Both the position numbers and the translations under genes were made by a program. Under the pieces are notes generated by a model. That model was not told where the DNA came from, searched no databases, and saw only the letters and a program-made list of their open reading frames with translations. Below, piece by piece: positions 9,836 to 20,000 of a DNA stretch of 20,000 bases. This DNA comes from Chrysomallon squamiferum (taxonomy: Eukaryota; Mollusca; Gastropoda; Neomphalida; Peltospiridae), in the NCBI GenBank assembly GCA_012295275.1, contig CM022670.1, forward strand, positions 8,980,506-9,000,505. The letters are read 5' to 3'. Each line of letters begins with the position of its first letter. Within the stretch, counting starts at the first letter, position 1.

Positions 9836-10267
9836 AGATTTAAGTAAAGTCTGTTGTATAATATCAGAATATCAGTATGGTTTATGAGTTAAGCCAGCTG
9901 TCAGTATGTTCAACACTCGCAGCAGGAGTTACCAATCAACTTAATGATAGAAAGCTGGCTGGTATGTGTATTTGGTTTTTTTTTTCTCTCTCTCAGTGCT
10001 ATTTTCGCCGTTTCTGCCATTTTGTCCAGCCGTAAATATGTACAATTTAAGCCATCTTTGGCTTATATCAGCACTGACCAGCATTTGTTTCTGATTAACA
10101 AAGAAATACCTGCCAACAGCAAAGGTGTAGAAACCCGAGTATAGACATAGCCACATGTCAAAAGTTTAAAATTACAGAAAAATACTCCATCCTTTGTATT
10201 TCCCGCATGCTGGTTTAGTAATTCCTTTCAGTAGCCATGAGCCTTTTGTGTGTTGTCTTTCGAGTAT

Positions 10268-15690
<5,423 letters not shown>

Positions 15691-16237
15691 CTGAAAGTTT
15701 GCTAAAGTTTCATTTACGTGCCTGAGTGCCGACATCAAACAGTACTAACACTGAAAGCACGGCCAAACATTTCCTGGTAATCACAGATGTATAAGTTTTA
15801 TTGAATTCAGAAATTCCTGTACAATGTAATAAAGCTTTTGATGTCTGGAAGTTAGATAGTATTTCAGTAAGAAAGGAATGGTTTATTACGGTTTATTGAT
15901 GTCAAGTGTCCGTTTAAAGTATAATTATGAAATATTTTCGTTTCTGATCTTTATGTTTCTTTTCATGTTTTGAAAAATGAAACTAATTTGTCTTCTGAAA
16001 GTTAATTATCCACATATATCTGACTATAATCACCTACAAACATATGCGAACAGTAATACCAAAATAAGTTTTGAGCTATTTCATCTTAATCACATTTATT
16101 AATAATGATTTATTGTTGAATTTCTTATCATTCATGTAATGATACTCCTTTTGTCTGTTACTTTTGCATTTTAATTTCATTTTTTCAGTCTTATAACAAC
16201 TTTGCTAATTTGTTATTTGAGTGACATCATTTTCACT

Positions 16238-16242
<5 letters not shown>

Positions 16243-16297
<55 letters not shown>

Positions 16298-16311
16298 CTA
16301 TATCTAACTAT

Positions 16312-16365
<54 letters not shown>
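16243..16365. repeat. Compound (TC)n(TA)n...(TC)n microsatellite
   Basis: (TC)14 at 16243-16270, (TA)13 at 16271-16297, a short interruption, then (TC)25 at 16315-16364. Confidence 0.95.
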
Positions 16366-16368
<3 letters not shown>

Positions 16369-16539
16369 ATAAAAATTACATGATTATCTATCTCAATTTC
16401 AAAACCATACCTCGGTATGTTGACATATTTCCCCGTGAAACTGGCACAGTGGCGCAATATCGCACTTTATTCCATGATATAACGATATCACCTGTTACGT
16501 AACACGGATTATAAATTAGTTCTCACTCTGTAGTCTCAC

Positions 16540-16678
16540 AGGAACACTCTGTCAATAACTAGCAGACGTTTTAGCAGCTCGTTTTTCAGCACCCGACATA
16601 TAACAAAACGCCCCAGGGAAGATACAAGAAGCATGCAATTCTGTTAAAACCTGCAGGCGAAATGCACCGCGTTATATA
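16540..16678 (-). promoter_or_regulatory. Candidate TATA promoter and non-coding leader exon
   Basis: On the minus strand TATATAA occupies 16678-16672 in a locally GC-richer stretch. Downstream, CCT|GTGAGA (GT at 16539-16538) could serve as the donor of a leader exon joining the acceptor at 15691. Several ATGs in between open only short frames, for example ATG at 16634. In DNA this AT-rich a TATA match alone is weak evidence. Confidence 0.2.
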
Positions 16679-17432
16679 AGACTATTCATTTATTTTCAGA
16701 TACTTCATTGTCGACATTATTTTTAGAGAAGGAAATGAGCAGATGAACAAGACACTTTAATTCATGAAACACGTTTTGATCTCTAACAACTAATAATTAT
16801 ATTTACCATGTTGAAACACCAACAGTTGATAAAGCAAGAAAATTTGACTCTAAATACACGAATTAAGACTGCTCTGACCAAATATGTCAGTAAATAAAAT
16901 CACTAATTGACAGGATTGTATCAGTTACTGGAAACTGTACACCAATTATATCTCCTTTGTACATTAGTAAACGATAGTTTTATAATCTTTTCGATCGGGT
17001 TCCTGTAATTACTAAGGAAATTCTGAAACATGAAAGAGTTTCTGTATTACTCTCTACATACAGAATTCTCAGAAACTGAAGATTAAAATTAACTTTACGT
17101 GCTAAAAATTTGTCTACAAAAAGCATATCAGATAGTTCAAGTTTAATGATAACATTTATGAAAGTTTATGAGACAGAAATCAAAAATCCTTTACCACAAA
17201 CCTCGAATTAAATAATAAAACTTCAGAAAGGAGATAAGTTTTGACACTAAGTGTTATTAATTAGATTCAGTGAAAAAAAAAAAAAAAAATAATAATAATA
17301 ATATTGGATATAATGGTGAGATGCTGGTAGACGATAGAAAAAAGTTTATGTAAGAAGAAGTCTATAAACAATTATTATACTGTGAATGTGCGTCAATGGT
17401 CTTATCATAAATGTTGCATTATAGTGAAAATA

Positions 17433-17448
17433 GTGTGTGTATATATAT

Positions 17449-17479
<31 letters not shown>

Positions 17480-17480
17480 A
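17433..17480. repeat. (GT)4(AT)4(AC)n palindromic microsatellite
   Basis: GTGTGTGT, ATATATAT and ACACACAC at 17433-17456 form a perfect 24-base palindrome, followed by more CA units. It can extrude a hairpin. Confidence 0.85.
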
Positions 17481-17636
17481 AGAACATTTTAAAAAGTGAA
17501 TGAATAAATAAAAGGCAGTGTTTTATAACTGGTGTACCATTTACAGTAATGACAAGAATGTTGTTACTGAAAATCTTTATTTACTGTTGTCGTCTTTCAT
17601 TTCAACAGTTTCTTTCTTTATTTATTTATATAAACA

Positions 17637-17670
17637 CGCACACACGCACACACACACACACACACACACA
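17637..17670. repeat. (CA)n microsatellite
   Basis: CA units with two CG interruptions at the left end. Confidence 0.9.
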
Positions 17671-19182
17671 AAACCGAATTAACGAATTTGTTGGGGGTTT
17701 TTAATACAAAATAATGTCATTATATTATTCTTGTCATACAATCGTATTTTAAAGCAATGAATTTATGGATATATTTCCTCATCTTAAAATAGAACTAAAG
17801 CACGCACTCACACATAGACATGCACGGACATAATTATACAAGTTTATTAAAAACCCAATGACTGCTTTCCCTTGCCTTTTGCAAAATCTACATACAAATG
17901 AATACTAAGTGATAGTTAAAACGGTTATAAATTATTTCATGGCTAGAAAACTCTTTTTCAAATATTCATCTTGGGTTAAATATGACGACATGGCATAATC
18001 CAAAGACGGACACAACTGATATTTGACGAATCGTTGTGTTTATGCCATTTATGTTCTGCCCTGTAAAAATGTTTATAAAAGCACGCTTCTTGGTAATTGC
18101 CGTTACATTTTATCTGATCGTCCCCTATCACATATCACTGTAAAAATATTCAAAATACGAGCATCCATTATTAATATGAAATCCAAATGTGTCCTTAGGT
18201 AAACACTATTTTCGCGTTCTGCTCTTTGTCAAGGGTTCAGATTTGTTTCGCGAATTTCGTCCTGTCAGAATATGAGTCATTTTTGTTATTACCATTTCTT
18301 AAAACATTTCACCGCTGCGATACGATCTTGCAATTTTAACAACGTGCCATATTCCTTCCCCACTGTCGTTTTGTTAAGTAAACACGCACAAAGCTAACTA
18401 AGAAACGTAACCCTTTCAGGGGAGACAACTTCACGGGACGTATCTTTCTTTGATTAGATTGCGAATATCGTCTTTCAGAATCTAAAATCTCAACAAATGA
18501 CTTGAGCATCACGTAGGACGAATATAAAAAAAACGCCACACGAATCCAGTTTTCAAAGAAAACAAATAAATATCTGCGTGAATTTATTCTATTCTTTGTC
18601 AGAGCGTTTCTACACCTAAACTTGAAAATAGTCGTCATGGTAACCCAATATGTTAATGACAGTGACCGTCAGTTTTATGAAAGACGGACCTTTACTGAAC
18701 AACGTTACAAAAAAAAAGTGAAGGTGAACAACACAACAGAAACACAGAAATGCTTTTGCAAATATCTATAATTAATTTTGTTTTTGTTCTTGAAAAGGAC
18801 AGATAGTTTTCTCAGTGCTAGATAAGGGTATTTGCTTTGTATTGTAGTTTTGATTTTGTCATTTGTTGACTTATATGATGGATGTAAATAGTATCCAGAT
18901 TAATCCATACTTCATCATTGTTATCTGAGTAGAAATGACAAATCGTGTGGATACAGTCTGTCTATGAATACAGATACTGGTGGAATCGGTTTTCGTCTAA
19001 ACCCTAAGACCGGATTTTCAGCATTTCAGCTATCATTTAGTTGGTGCTTACATTCTCTGAACTAAGATGTCATTAAAAACGTTCATTTCTTTTTCTCTTT
19101 TCTTTTCAAAATTTCTTTTTATTTATTTTTTTATGAATTTTGTAAAGAAAAATATAATATTATTAACTGTTCGGAGCATGAC

Positions 19183-19216
19183 AGTGTGTGTGCGAGCGTG
19201 TGCGCGCGCGTGTGTG
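19183..19216. repeat. Alternating GT/GC tract
   Basis: An alternating purine-pyrimidine run with CGCGCG at its centre, of the type that can adopt Z-DNA. Confidence 0.8.
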
Positions 19217-19500
19217 ATTAAACACATTTTTTTTCTCCTTCCTTCTTGAGTTACGATGATGACTAACATCGCAACCTTGACTCATTATTCCTCGATGTTT
19301 ACTTCCTCGAGCTGATACATAATTACAAAATGTATGTATATACACAGTGTAACTGTAATGAAGTAATCAAGTTTTCTGATAAACCAATGAAGCGGATCCA
19401 CGCCAGTTTTAGCGGGGCGGGATGTACTTGAAAATACTTGATTAAACAGCGTGCTATCTTACTTTATAGACTGATAAACGGTTATCTCTTACCACATACA

Positions 19501-19522
19501 AAAAAAAAAAAAAAAAAAAAAA
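19501..19522. repeat. A22 run
   Basis: A poly-A tract with no element recognised on its left side. Confidence 0.85.
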
Positions 19523-19687
19523 TTGGTTAAAGAATCTGAAGAAAGCAGAAACCCCGACACAGCGAATTCTGCACTGGTTGCTCTGATGGTCAGTAATGAA
19601 GAAAGCGGCTGCAAAAACAACGAATGATTTGGTGCAAGACGGACAAAATTACTCTCGTTCTTTCTTCTTCTTCTTTCTTTCTTTACT

Positions 19688-19689
<2 letters not shown>

Positions 19690-19727
<38 letters not shown>
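19690..19727. repeat. Poly-T tract (about 38 bases)
   Basis: A long T run, followed near 19798-19855 by more T runs with a duplicated TTTCAATGTTTCTTTCTTTAT block (19831-19850 and 19852-19872). Confidence 0.9.
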
Positions 19728-19733
<6 letters not shown>

Positions 19734-20000
19734 TAATACATTAATGAAAAAAAACGGACATTATAATTTAATAGTTCACTGGAACAAAATATTTACTTTT
19801 TTTTTTTTTCATTTTTTTTTTTTCAATGTTTCTTTCTTTATTTTTTTTTTTTTTCAATGTTTCTTTCTTTATATTTTGTTTATCTGATTATTATCCTGAT
19901 TTTAACACTAAAATATATTCCATTCTTTCACTGAAAAAAGCATCTTTGACTGGCAGAAAGCAATATAAAGAGAAAAAATATCGTTGAAATCTCTCTCTCT

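Larger units (their letters stand above)
8486..10267. other. Spacer between converging 3' ends of the ankyrin and minus-strand otopetrin genes
   Basis: It holds the ankyrin 3' UTR, then AT-rich sequence without convincing coding potential. Repeats are an A run at 8517-8534, (AAT)n at 9763-9835 and a T/CT tract near 9976-9998. Two small opposed frames at 9941-10156 overlap each other and have no domain. The minus-strand otopetrin 3' UTR must begin at 10267 and run leftward. Confidence 0.6.
15691..20000. other. 5' flank of the minus-strand otopetrin, no supported gene
   Basis: AT-rich, with many simple repeats and no recognisable protein domain on either strand. The longest frame is 18336-18638 on the minus strand (100 codons), in a slightly GC-richer patch; its translation (MTTIFKFRCRNALTK...) is basic, resembles no family known to me and shows no exon junctions tying it to a neighbour. 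T- and A-runs at 19501-19522 and 19690-19727 and a TTTC-rich end fill the right border. Additional upstream exons of the otopetrin could lie here unseen. Confidence 0.55.

Noticed and set aside
9941-10156. Two overlapping opposed frames of 66-71 residues
   Set aside because: Low-complexity and mutually antisense; no domain. The region is probably the 3' UTR of the minus-strand otopetrin.
19624-19887. Plus-strand 87-residue F-rich frame
   Set aside because: Created by poly-T and TTTC-rich sequence.

Overview
The window is animal nuclear DNA: AT-rich, full of microsatellites, with genes split into short exons by GT-AG introns. It most likely comes from a marine invertebrate. The dense (CT)n, (GA)n, (AAT)n and (TTTTA)n tracts and a lineage-type otopetrin duplication fit a mollusc or related lophotrochozoan. 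That placement is inference; the sequence does not prove the taxon.

Three protein-coding genes can be supported. (1) Positions 1-569, plus strand: the C-terminal end of an otopetrin proton channel, cut by the left edge. (2) Positions 4480-8485, plus strand: a small ankyrin-repeat protein with four visible exons (4480-4618, 5385-5494, 6247-6370, 8282-8485). By repeat register and splice phase, one further exon between the last two is missing or unrecognised. (3) Positions 10268 to about 15690, minus strand: a nearly complete second otopetrin in seven firm exons plus a tentative first exon. In transcript order they are 15644-15690 (tentative), 14849-14996, 14260-14374, 13855-14071, 13400-13560, 12694-12922, 12231-12354 and 10268-11046. 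All phases agree except in exon 12231-12354, which carries one extra base and is therefore frameshifted.

The two otopetrins point toward each other with the ankyrin gene between them. Their shared C-terminal part differs at about 32 of 188 residues by hand count, so they are a recent paralog pair. Nothing in the sequence ties the ankyrin protein to proton transport.

Non-coding layout: 570-4456 is AT-rich spacer and 3' UTR; 8486-10267 is spacer between the two converging 3' ends; 15691-20000 is the 5' flank of the minus-strand otopetrin, with one weak promoter candidate and many simple repeats. No tRNA, rRNA, CRISPR array or intact transposon was seen.

The most interesting items are: the single-base frameshift in a conserved otopetrin exon boxed in by microsatellites; an 88-bp tandem triplication that left two decayed pseudo-copies of an ankyrin exon upstream of the working one; long complementary (UC)n and (AG)n tracts in two introns of the same otopetrin pre-mRNA, flanking four exons; and a 30-bp motif with inverted CRE-like half-site ends present twice, in opposite orientation.
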